Of a stretch of DNA of 64,000 nucleotides, positions 26,403 to 36,043 are shown piece by piece. This stretch comes from Paenibacillus senegalensis JC66. GTDB lineage: Bacteria > Bacillota > Bacilli > Paenibacillales > NBRC-103111. The position numbers and the translations under genes are program-made. Position 1 is the first letter of the stretch. Each line of letters starts with the position of its first letter. The notes under the pieces were generated by a model. The model had not been told where the DNA came from and searched no databases. It worked only from the letters and a program-made list of their open reading frames with translations. The DNA is taken from positions 116,036 through 180,035 of the forward strand of contig NZ_HE610963.1 in NCBI RefSeq assembly GCF_000285515.1, read 5' to 3'.

Positions 26403-27254
26403 ATGATTACAATTGGACTGTCCGGGTGGGGGGATCACCACACTCTATATACCCGAAGCGGGGCGGTCAATAAGCTGCAGCAGTACAGCGGGCATTTTCC
26501 TCTAGTTGAAGTGGACAGCTCATTCTATGCGGTACAACCGGCTACTCATTACGAGAAATGGAATTCATTAACCCCGGATCCATTTGGTTTCATCGTTAAG
26601 GCTTATCAGGGGATGACCGGCCATTTAAGGGGGAAAAATCCCTATGCCAATCAGACGGAGATGTATGATGCTTTTCTCCAATCCATCTCGCCCATCCGGC
26701 TATCGGGCAAGCTGAAGGCGGTGCTATTCCAATTTCCCCCTTGGTTCGACTGCACAAGGAAGAATGTGGAGCGGCTGCGTCAAATTAAACAACGGATAGG
26801 CGATTTACCGGCTGCTGTTGAGTTCCGGCATCAAAGCTGGTATTCCTCCAGCTATATAGCCGCAACACTGGATTTTTTAAGGAAGGAAGGCTGGATTCAC
26901 AGTGTATGCGACGAGCCCCAAGCCGGGACTGGCTCCATCCCGGTTGTAGCGGTTTCAACTCACCCCCGCATGACTGTAGTACGTTTTCACGGGCGGAATG
27001 TTGAAGGCTGGCGGGCGCCTGTGGAAGGCGAAGAATGGCGGGATATTCGCTACTTGTATGAATATAGTGTGGAAGAGTTGAAGGAATGGACAATCCGGCT
27101 AAAAGGGCTGGAAACGGAATGCGAGGAAGTTTGTGTTATCTTTAACAATAATTCAGGAGGCCATGCCGCGGGTAATGCGAAACAAATGATAGAGCTGCTA
27201 GGTCTGCAATATGAAGGACTCGCTTCGCGGCAGCTGGATTTATTTGACTTCTAG
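26403..27254 (+). CDS. DUF72 family protein (YunF-like)
   Basis: A 283-aa TIM-barrel-like protein of the DUF72/YecE family. Typical segments are IGLSGWGDHHTLY at the start, VEVDSSFYAVQP, FGFIVKAYQGMTGH, AVLFQFPPWF, AVEFRHQSWY and VCVIFNNNSGGHAAGNA. The biochemical role of the family is not established. The start is ATG 26403 with GAGG 8 nt upstream; the longer in-frame extension to 26295 has no family similarity. Confidence 0.88.
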   Translation: MITIGLSGWGDHHTLYTRSGAVNKLQQYSGHFPLVEVDSSFYAVQPATHYEKWNSLTPDPFGFIVKAYQGMTGHLRGKNPYANQTEMYDAFLQSISPIRLSGKLKAVLFQFPPWFDCTRKNVERLRQIKQRIGDLPAAVEFRHQSWYSSSYIAATLDFLRKEGWIHSVCDEPQAGTGSIPVVAVSTHPRMTVVRFHGRNVEGWRAPVEGEEWRDIRYLYEYSVEELKEWTIRLKGLETECEEVCVIFNNNSGGHAAGNAKQMIELLGLQYEGLASRQLDLFDF

Positions 27255-27358
27255 GGAGGCAGAGTGCAGGAAGCCAAAAACTGGAGCCCGAATTCCGAAA
27301 TGAACCGCAATAATCGGACACAAGTTTTTCATCATATTTCTAGTAATATGAGCAAATA

Positions 27359-27375
27359 GCTAGATCAAATCTAGC
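27359..27375. promoter_or_regulatory. Perfect palindrome, possible operator
   Basis: GCTAGAT-CAA-ATCTAGC lies about 50 bp upstream of the His/Cys-rich ORF, ahead of a TATACT at 27389. It could be an operator or a leader hairpin. Confidence 0.4.
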
Positions 27376-27426
27376 GCAGCCTTCATAGATTATACTGACC
27401 CTACTTAAAAAGGAGGAGTACAATCT

Positions 27427-27774
27427 ATGAATAGAGGGAGAAGGCCTTCCCGGCCCAGAGTCAGAATGAGCGGCAGAGCGCATCATTCCGGAGCTGGTCA
27501 GAGGAGCGCAGGAAGAGCGAATGTCCAGCATCGTTCAGGTATATGCTATGGCGGAGAGATGACCGGGCATCATTCCGGAAGTCATCATTGTTCATGGGTT
27601 CCCCATCGTTCCATCGGGGGAGCTGGCTGCCACCGCAGTTCCCGCTTCGGCTTTGTAAGCCCTGGCATGCACCGCTCCCATTGCACCGGTTATGGGTGGC
27701 ATCATTCGTGGGTCGGCGGAATTCCTTGCTGTAACCGGGGTAGATCGATTTGGCCCGAAGGGGATCCCGAGTAA
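27427..27774 (+). CDS. His/Cys-rich small basic protein, function unknown
   Basis: A 115-aa ORF behind a near-perfect AAGGAGGAG ribosome binding site (8 nt spacing) and followed by a strong terminator; both argue that it is real. The product has 13 His, 6 Cys and many Gly, Arg and Ser, and no hydrophobic segment. His pairs (AHH, GHH, SHH, WHH) and Cys are clustered in the central and C-terminal parts, which suggests metal binding or a spore-coat-type protein; neither is shown. No family was recognised. Confidence 0.65.
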   Translation: MNRGRRPSRPRVRMSGRAHHSGAGQRSAGRANVQHRSGICYGGEMTGHHSGSHHCSWVPHRSIGGAGCHRSSRFGFVSPGMHRSHCTGYGWHHSWVGGIPCCNRGRSIWPEGDPE

Positions 27775-27797
27775 CGTTTACAACTATGCGTAATCCA

Positions 27798-27836
27798 AGA
27801 AGGAAGGCGGTTGTGCTTAGCACACCGTCTTCCTTT
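27798..27836 (+). terminator. Terminator of the His/Cys-rich ORF
   Basis: GGAAGGCGGTTGTG pairs with CACACCGTCTTCC around CTTAG, followed by TTTTCT. Confidence 0.85.
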
Positions 27837-28447
27837 TCTATGTTAGAAGCCCCAACTGAGCTTGTAGCCTAATAAGATAGGTTAAAGCTGTTCATGATGC
27901 TGATAGCTCGTTACTGTAGTGAATGAAAGCAAATTAGGAAAAATGTTCATGCAGGCGGCGAAAAAGGTAGGACCAAGGGCTCTAAAAACCGCTCTTCTTA
28001 ACGTCAGCAAAAAAGATATTTTTGTCCTATTATCATGTCTCTTATTATGGTTATGAAAGTAATTTGGTCGCATCTTTTGTAGGCCGTTGGCGTTTCTGGT
28101 GATGGGGATGAGGAATGTTAGATGGTTCTGTAGAAATATTGTGGGAACAAGACAGCTGACATATACTGACCACGATTGTATAAATTTGGAGAGAAATGCC
28201 GGAAAAGGAGGGGGGAGAATCGAATTATTACGGCCGTGGCTGTAGAAAGTCAGCGGAAGAGGCGGTGTTTTCTTTGCCAATGCGGAAGATGACAACAGCC
28301 ATGCGATATGGAGAACCATATCCAAATCGGTGTTTACCCGGCAGAACGCCGTGTCGCAACCCTCATAATTATTTAGGAATAGTTAACATTACGGTTGCTA
28401 CCAAGTACAAAGCCTTTCCTAATTAGGATGAGGAGGAACAGTTCACA
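27837..28447. other. Long leader region of the surface-protein gene
   Basis: About 610 bp without a convincing gene. Frames on either strand here have no ribosome binding site or recognisable protein pattern. The stretch just before 28448 carries AGGAGG (28431-28436). Confidence 0.4.
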
Positions 28448-30694
28448 TTGAAGACTAAGTCGATTTTTAGCTTATTGATGGCTTTTGTCATGGTTACGAT
28501 TAGTTTGTTTCAGCCTTTATCCCACCAATATGTAAAGGCAGCTCCTGCTGACAGCAATCGGCTGACTTACAAATTTGATGGATTCTCAAACGAGATTTTA
28601 CAAAAGTCCTTTTCCGTCAATGGGGTTGCCGGGGTTCCGGAAGGAGCCGACTTTTTGCGTTTAACACCGGCAGCTATAGCACAGAGTGGAGGCGTTTTTA
28701 ACATAACTCCGCTCAGCCTCAGAAATAACTATTCATTCAGCACCGTTTTTTCATTTCGAATTAGTGAGCCGGACAACCCGGGCGACGGGTTGACCCTCAC
28801 GATTCAAGCCGATACCGCTGGTGCATTAACTCAAGGAGGCGGGATAGGCTACCAGGGCATTGAACCCAGCTTTACGATTAAGTATGATACCTACCGAAAT
28901 ACTGGTTATATGGATCCTTCCGCCAACTATGTCGGACTAGCCAGGGACGGGTCCGTCATCAATGATCGGGCCGATTGGTATATTGATTTGGATCAGTATA
29001 ATACAGCAAATGGTACTGATTTTGTCTTACACAACGGAACCATGTACTATACGTGGATCGACTATGACGGGTTGGCCCAAAACGTTCAAGTTCGCCTCGG
29101 GACTACGCCTGAACGGGAAGAGGCTTCTCTAATCCTGGATGTTGGTGACATCGATCTTGGCGAAATATTTGAAGGAAAGATGGTTTATGCCGGTTTTACT
29201 TCGGCCACAGGCTCGGCTTACGAAAATCATGATATTCACAGCTGGTACTTTAGAAATGACTACGAGCCGATCACTACTCTTCAGCCGCCAAACGATTACG
29301 TCGAGAACCAGCTGCCCACCGCTCCAGATTACAACGCCCTTACACGGGTAGACACACCAGTGTCGGGACAAGTTGTAGGGAGCGATCCGGATGGCGATGA
29401 TCTGACTTATCAGGCGGGCAAACAGCCAAGCAACGGTACGATTGTTGTGAATGAAGATGGCACATGGACTTATACTCCGAATGAAGGCTTTTTGGGCGAG
29501 GACACCTTTACGGTCATTGTTGATGACGGGTACGGGGGTACGATTGAATCGACCATTACGGTTCAGGTCGTTCCTGTTCCTCCGGATGCCTGTACGGCAC
29601 CGGTCGCTCTAATCAACGGAAGCTTTGAAGAGCCTGCGTTTGCTGAGTCTGGAATTAGTCCGGCTATGGGATGGTTCAATGTCCCACAAGCACGGGTTCC
29701 GGGATGGCAGACAACCGATTCCTCAGGGATATTAGAAATCTTTAACCAATCGTTAATGGATCAAATTCCTCCTGGCTCGCCAGGGGATCAAGGCGGTCTT
29801 AAAAACGATGTTATTCACGGGCAGCAATTTGCCGAATTGAACAGCCGTGAGGCCGCTCAACTTTATCAAGATGTGACAACCACGCCGGGGCAAACGATCT
29901 ACTGGCGTTTAGCTCATAAAGGCCGACTCGGCGACGATACCATGGCTGTCAAAATTGGATCGGCTGATATAGCACCGGGAGACTTGCCGACTGTAGCCAC
30001 TTTCACTACCGGCAAAGATGAATGGAAGTACTATTCAGGAGAGTATACCGTTCCAGCGGATCAAACCGTTACACGGTTTGGCTTTGAAGCTGTTGAGTCC
30101 GCTGGTGGAAATCCTGCGGCAGGTAATTTCCTGGACGACATCTTCCTCGGAACAGAGCCTTGTGTTGTGGCGGAAAAATCCGTATCTCCTAACGGTGCAG
30201 TGTTTGAGGGTGATGTGCTTACCTACCAAGTAAAGATTAAAAATGAAGGTGGCGACATTGCCGCAGATACCGTTTTCGAAGACGCTATTCCGGAAGAGAC
30301 AGAATATATTTCCGGCTCCATGAAAATTGTGGACGGGCCTAACGCCGGTGCGTTGACGGATGAAGACGATGATGATGCCGGTTACTTCGACGGGGATAAA
30401 GTCATCATTACACTAGGTGATTTGCCGAACGCAACAGATCTGCCAGACGGAATCACTGTCGAGTTCCAAGTTCGGGCATTGGCAAGCTATGCCGGGGAAT
30501 CTGCAGCGAACCAAGCAGTTGTTCATTATAAGAACTTGCTGAAAGACGAGCAGAAAACGGCACAATCCAATGAAGTTTCCAATCTGATTACCGAAAGACC
30601 GGAGATTCCTAATGCTTGTTCTTTACCGGTATCTCTAATTAACGGAAGCTTTGAACAAGGACCGGCACAGGGATCTTATACCGCTCCCACTATA
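28448..30694 (+). pseudogene. Large LPXTG surface adhesin, 5' fragment (IS-disrupted)
   Basis: The N-terminal 749 codons of a surface protein. A signal peptide (residues 1-32) is followed by an L-type-lectin-like domain (about 35-285, with NNYSFSTVFSFRISEP and GIEPSFTIKYDTYRN), a cadherin/Ig-like domain (about 292-380, DPDGDDLTYQ and EDTFTVIVDDGYGG), a galactose-binding-like module starting INGSFEEP (about 390-570), one DUF11 repeat (about 575-720) and the start of a second INGSFEQ module. The frame stops at a TAA (30698-30700) at the edge of the IS110-type insertion. The rest of the gene resumes at 32480. TTG 28448 is the start, with AGGAGG 11 nt upstream. The fragment would be secreted without an anchor. 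Confidence 0.88.
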
Positions 30695-30700
30695 AATTAA

Positions 30701-31048
30701 TGTTTTCTTGCATTTGCTCACGATTTCTTAGGTTTTCAACTTAAACATTTTCGAGAGATGGAGATATCATGCTACTATGACATATTTTTCTGGCGAAGCC
30801 GGTTGCGGGAATAGAGATTGGAACTCGATTTCCAATCTATGGATAACAATGGTATGTCCGCACCATGGATATCCACACCATTCCCTTGACGGCTTACCCT
30901 CCCATGTCACACTGGGTCTTAGCCCTCACATTCCTTCGTCCTGCCTCTCAAGGGGTGGACGCCGCTTCTTGCTCCTTTACTGGGTCGTTGCCCTTATGGA
31001 ATAATTCCTTGCGGCTGCTCCGTGCTTCCGTTGTCGTTGTATAAAAAC
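30701..31048 (-). ncRNA. Candidate bridge/seeker RNA region of the IS element
   Basis: The 3' non-coding end of the element, read in the transposase direction, is rich in hairpins. AGATTGGAA/TTCCAATCT (30815-30823 and 30830-30838) is perfect. TGGATA..ATGGT pairs with ACCAT..TATCCA (30840-30875). IS1111-group elements are known to encode their guide RNA in this position. No guide-target pairing was demonstrated here, so the call is positional plus structural. Confidence 0.5.
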
Positions 31049-32386
31049 CTACTTCTTCGTCGGCAAATGAGTGAAGTTTGAATCTGGTTTTATGCTGCCA
31101 TCTGAAGCTGGGGCTGGCGTACCGGACCCAGTACATCTATAAGGGTTATAGCCAATTTGTTTTGTTCCCAATGTGAATAAGACTCGGATGAGTTTTCCAC
31201 ATAAGGCTACAATAGATTGTTTCTTCTTTAGCGGATTGTTTGCCCGTTTTGTGTAGTAGTGATGTAATGCCTTGAACTCTGCATTTTTTGCTACCATCGG
31301 CATGACTGCCCGGAACAGTAATGCCCGTAACCGGAATCGTCCGCGTTTGGTGATCGTGGACTTCCCCTTCTTCTTGCCTGAGCTGTTCTCTTTCAAATTG
31401 AATCCCGCGAGCCGTATGATTTGTTGGCTGTGATCATAGCCCCGCAGATCCCCCACCTCCGCCAGAAATCCGGCCAGTGTCACGACTCCAACCCCAGGCA
31501 CCGTCAACATTTCTTCTGAACCGGGAACCTGTTCTAACAGTAGTTCCACTTGTTGCATGATGTCTTCCAGCTGACGAGAAAATAAGTCGTACTGTTCCAG
31601 CAAAGCCTTCAATTCCATCTTGGCTGCGGTGAGACCCTCCGTAAGCCCGATCGAGTTCTTGGCCGTTTGAACCAGTTTCTCCGCTCGCTGCATGCCCACG
31701 GCACGTTTCACATCCTGCTTCCAACGCTTCAGAATCGTATAGGCGCCTAAAGATACGATCTCTTGCGGTGTCGGAAACTCCGAAAGGGTGATGAACGATG
31801 CTTTGCCTTCCCAGTCTTTAAACACCTGTTGGTATTCGGGAAAGAAACGGTCCAACCAATTCTGAATCCGCCGCTGCACTTGCCCGAAGTTCCCCATCAC
31901 TTTTTCCCTTAGATTCATCAAGATGCGTAAATCCGCGTAGACGCTCTTCGGGAATTTGGGCTCGGTGTATTTCCCGTTTCGGATCAAATCTGCGATCACT
32001 TTGGCATCTTTGTAGTCGTTTTTCGTCGGTGAATTGTCCTCAAGTTCTTTACTTTTGTTCACATGGTGAGGATTGACGACGACTACCTTAATGCCCTCAT
32101 GCTGCAGAAATTCCGCCAACGGGAACCAATAGTGTCCGGTTGGTTCAATGCCGAAGATCACATCGGTCTTGGCATGTTGCCTTTGAAGCTCCTTCATCCA
32201 CTGTACCAGTTTGATCAGCCCTGGGCGGTTATTGCTAAACACGCATTCCTTGCCAAGTTCGATTCCCCGAAAGTCGATCCCACGTGCCACATGAGTTTCT
32301 TTGGCAATGTCTGCTCCGACAACTAGGGTTGCATCGGTAATTTGTGTAATCCGTTGATTCTGCTTCTTCGATTGCTTATACTTCAT
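31049..32386 (-). CDS. IS110 family transposase (DEDD/serine recombinase)
   Basis: A 445-aa transposase. The N-terminal RuvC-like DEDD domain has Asp26 (VGADIAKETHV), Glu81 (GIEPTGHYW) and Asp124/Asp127 (KNDYKDAKVIADL). After a coiled-coil region comes the Tnp20 domain with a helix-hairpin-helix-like LTVPGVGVVTLAGFLAEVGD (about 294-313) and LAGFNLKENSSG, in which Ser335 or Ser336 is the likely nucleophile, then KSTITKRGRFRLR. It is intact with AGAAGGAGG before ATG 32386. It lies antisense to the disrupted host gene. Confidence 0.95.
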   Translation of the reverse strand: MKYKQSKKQNQRITQITDATLVVGADIAKETHVARGIDFRGIELGKECVFSNNRPGLIKLVQWMKELQRQHAKTDVIFGIEPTGHYWFPLAEFLQHEGIKVVVVNPHHVNKSKELEDNSPTKNDYKDAKVIADLIRNGKYTEPKFPKSVYADLRILMNLREKVMGNFGQVQRRIQNWLDRFFPEYQQVFKDWEGKASFITLSEFPTPQEIVSLGAYTILKRWKQDVKRAVGMQRAEKLVQTAKNSIGLTEGLTAAKMELKALLEQYDLFSRQLEDIMQQVELLLEQVPGSEEMLTVPGVGVVTLAGFLAEVGDLRGYDHSQQIIRLAGFNLKENSSGKKKGKSTITKRGRFRLRALLFRAVMPMVAKNAEFKALHHYYTKRANNPLKKKQSIVALCGKLIRVLFTLGTKQIGYNPYRCTGSGTPAPASDGSIKPDSNFTHLPTKK

Positions 32387-32479
32387 AGTGAGCGTCCTCC
32401 TTCTAATTAGGGCAGTGAATGACCGTCATTCCAGACCCAGCATACAGGAGGCGCTTTTTCTGTTCAAACCTCAAATTAA

Positions 32480-35400
32480 TTCATTACAGGAATGGCTCCT
32501 TACTTCTTCTTGGAAGACGAGGTGCCAGGCTGGAGGACGACTGATGATAGTCAGGGCGTAAAAATTATTGAAATATGGGATTATGCCCAGGGGTACCCTG
32601 CAGCAGTGAGAAATTTCGCTGCTCCGCCTGATGGAAACCGCTATGCGGAACTGAACGCATTTGATAATGGATTGCTGTATCAAGATGTGGAGACGACGCC
32701 TGGTCAAACCATCTATTGGAGATTATCCCATATGGGGCGGAATGGCGAAGATACCATGCAGCTGCGGATCGGAGCTGCAACGGACGATCCTTATGATACG
32801 GTTGTGCAAAGGCAAATGACGTCAGGGAACACTGCATGGGAAACCTATTCAGGGGAATATACGGTTCCGGCTGGCCAAACGGTAACGCGCTTTGGTTTTG
32901 AAGCTGTCGAAACGGCTGGCGGAAGTCTTGGAGCAGGGAACTTCCTGGATGACATTTTCCTCGGCACTGAGCCTTGCGTAGAAGGAGAGAAGACGGTTTC
33001 TCCGGAGGGAGACGTCCATGCCGGTGATGTGCTAACGTATGAGGTAACACTCAAAAATAAAGGCGGGGACATTGCCGCCGATGTTGTCTTTGAAGACGTC
33101 ATCCCGGACGGCACCGAATATGTTCCAGGCTCCATGAAGATTTTGAACGGGCCTAACGCTGGAAATTTGACTGATGAAGCCGATACGGATGCCGGGCATT
33201 TTGATGGCGAAAAGGTTATCATTCAGTTGGGTGATCTGCCGAATACGACAAATTCACCGGACGGAATCACCGTTCAATTCCAGGTAACCGTTAAATCGGA
33301 TTATGCGGTTAAGGAAATTAGCAATAAAGCGCAAATTAGCTATGGCAATTTATTGACCGGCGACCGCAAAGAAGCGGAAACCAATGAGACCGGTACAACA
33401 GTCATTTACAATGATCCGCTTCTGGAATCCGAGAAAACCGTCAGCATTGAAGAAAAGGCGGACGGTAACGCGGATGCGGACAATCCGGAAGTTGGGGATA
33501 CGCTGCTTTATACCATTCAGACGCGAAATACATCAACAGACAGTTTGGTCAGCAATCTGACGATTACTGACATCATTCCGGAAGGGCTGGAATACATTCC
33601 AGGCAGCCTGAAGGTGGATGGGGTTTCCGTCACCGATGCGGTGTACGATGACAATGGTCATTATGATAATGGTCAAGTCGTTGGCCAGTTCGGGGACATC
33701 ACCGATACCGAATGGCACAGCATCGCCTTTCAGGTGAAGGTGCAGCCCGGTCAAGCGGGCAAAGATATTGTCAATACTGCGCAGGTGAGTGGAGACAATG
33801 TCGATGTGCCGGATGAACCGGAAAATACAGTAGAGGTTTATCCGCGACAAGCTGTTCTGGAAGCAGATAAATCAGCGGATCTATTTGCAAAAGCTGAGGG
33901 CAACACCGATGCGGACAATCCAGAAGTCGGCGACATCCTGCTGTACACGATCACAGCGCGAAATACGGTCGCAGACAGTTTGATCAGCAGCTTCACGATC
34001 ACAGACGAACTGCCGGAAGGACTGGAATATGTTCCGGGCAGCTTGAAGGTTGACGGTGTTGCCGTCACTGACTCGGTCTATGATGACAGCGGCTATTATA
34101 CTGATGGCCGGGTAGTTGGCCTCTTCGGAGACGTGACGGATACGGAATGGCGCACGCTTGAATTCAAAGCGACGATTCAGCCAGGCCAAGCCCAAAAGGA
34201 TATTCGCAATGTAGCCATTGTAAGTGGCGACAATGTCGATACGCCAGGCCGTCCCGAAGAAGTCATTAAAGTTTACCCGAGACATCCGGTGATGGAGTCC
34301 GAGAAGACAGCTGTAAACACGATCGCGGGCAAGAGCACGTTTGAAGTGGGCGACAAAATTGTCTATACGATTCGGACGAGAACCGTCGTCAGCGACACTT
34401 ACATCGGGAACCTGACCATAACCGATACGCTGCCGGAAGGATTGGAGTATGTTCCAGGCAGCCTGAAGGTAAATGGAGTGTCCGTCACCGATGCGGTCTA
34501 TGATGACAATGGTCATTATGCCAACGGGCAGGTTGTCGGCCACTATGGAAACATTACAGACATGAATTGGCGTACGCTGGAATTCGAGGCGATCATCAAG
34601 GCTGGTCAAGCCGGTGAGACGATCCGAAATACCGCGGTGGTTAGCGGTGACAACATCGGCGAACCGTCCCAGGCGACTAAAGAGATCTCCGTAGAAACTC
34701 CGCCTGTAGACCCGCCAACGGAGCCGCCGGTAATCAACCCGCAAGCTCCGGTCATGGAATCCCGGAAAACGTCACGGGACATCAATGGCGGCAGCGTCCG
34801 CGTCGGTGACACGCTGGAATACACGATTGCGACACGCAATACGGTTTCCGGCAGCCGGGTAGAGAATCTGGTCATTTCCGACAAACTGCCTGAAGGACTG
34901 GAATACGTTCCGGGCAGCTTGAAGGTTGATGGAGTTTCCGTAACTGATGCCGAAGACGGGGATAAGGGTCATTATGCCAATGGCCGGGTAATCGGCCAGT
35001 TCGGGGATATTACGGATACTGAGTGGCATACGCTGGAATTCCGGGTTATCGTCAAATCCGGTCAAGCTGGCCAAACGATTGAGAACACCGCTGAAGTCCA
35101 AGGAGATAACATCGGACAAACGGATCGGCCAAGCGACCGGATCAGCGTAGTAAGAAGCGGTGGAGGCGGCGGGGGAGTCTTTATCCCGAACCAGCCGGTA
35201 CTCGAATCGCAAAAAACTTCCCGTAACCTGAACGGCGACAGCTACAAAGTAGGAGACCGAATCGAGTATACGCTGCGGGTGCGCAATACCGCATCGTACA
35301 GCGTAGTCACGAATCTGGTCATTTCCGACCAGCTGCCTGAAGGACTTGTCTATGTACCGGGCACGTTGAAAGTAGACGGCAGCCCAGTAACCGATGAGCG

Positions 35401-35902
35401 GGATAACGACAACGGCTATGTAGAAGACGGCAGAGTAGTTGGCGAATTTGGCAGCATCGCGGATACAGAGTGGCATTCGATCGTATTCCAGGTTGAAGTG
35501 CAGGCCGGCCAAGCCGGAAAGACTATTGTGAATGTCGGTGAAGTGAAGGCCGATAACGTAAACACAGTAGAAAGGCCGTCCGAAGAGATCGCTATTGTGG
35601 GTGAGGCAGACGAGGACAGTACTATTGTCCAGCCTGAACTGCCAGGCACTCCGCAGCAGCCAGCTCCAAACCCTGAGCCGCAATTGCCACAGGATGGCTC
35701 TGAGCCCGTGACTGACGGGAACACTCCGTCCAACGACTCCAGTCTTCCTAACCAGCCGCAAGTACCAGCGGATAACGCAGCTGAGGAAGGCAAGACTGGT
35801 CCAAAGCTGCCTAATACATCGACGCATGTATACAACAATATGTTGGCCGGCTTAATGCTTGTGCTGGCAGGTATATTCCTGTTGAGAAGAAAGAGAGCAT
35901 AA
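32480..35902 (+). pseudogene. Large LPXTG surface adhesin, 3' fragment (IS-disrupted)
   Basis: This continues the gene begun at 28448. It encodes the remainder of the second galactose-binding-like module (to about residue 155 counted from ATG 32492), six DUF11-type repeats of about 130-145 residues with the shared core PEGLEYVPGSLKVDG, a Gly-rich hinge (GGGGGGVF), a Pro/Gln-rich wall-spanning region and a sortase signal LPNTS followed by a hydrophobic stretch and RRKRA. There is no signal peptide and no good ribosome binding site at ATG 32492, so it is probably not made in usable form. The uninterrupted protein would have been about 1,890 residues and covalently wall-anchored. Confidence 0.9.
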
Positions 35903-35930
35903 AGCTGGATTTGAGATGTATGAGCTATTC

Positions 35931-35977
35931 AAAAAGCTGCCCTTCAAGCGACAATGCTTGGGGGGCAGCTGTTATTT
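35931..35977 (+). terminator. Terminator of the surface-protein gene
   Basis: AGCTGCCC pairs with GGGCAGCT, with an inner AAGC/GCTT stem, followed by GTTATTTTT. Confidence 0.85.
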
Positions 35978-36043
35978 TTCCCTTAAGTCGGAAGGAGGCA
36001 GAGACGAAGTCGGGAAGTCCCCGCGGCATTAAAGAACAAATTG

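Larger units (their letters stand above)
30695..32479 (-). mobile_element. IS110-superfamily insertion sequence (IS1111-like layout)
   Basis: About 1785 bp inserted in the surface-protein gene. It holds one transposase gene on the minus strand with about 90 bp before it and about 350 bp after it. Long 3' non-coding DNA fits the IS1111 group. The 8-bp word AAATTAAT occurs at both junctions (30694-30701 and 32473-32480). Removing exactly 30695-32479 rejoins the host frame (TAPTI-FITGMAPYFF), whereas leaving one full AAATTAAT copy would keep a TAA in frame. The word is therefore partly element-derived rather than a simple target duplication. No terminal inverted repeats were found. Confidence 0.85.

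Noticed and set aside
27882-28426. 147-aa minus and 76-aa plus frames upstream of the adhesin
   Set aside because: No ribosome binding site, no domain pattern and irregular composition.
33881-35827. Long minus-strand frames (287 and 351 aa) under the adhesin gene
   Set aside because: They are antisense shadows of the repetitive DUF11 coding sequence and repeat with it.
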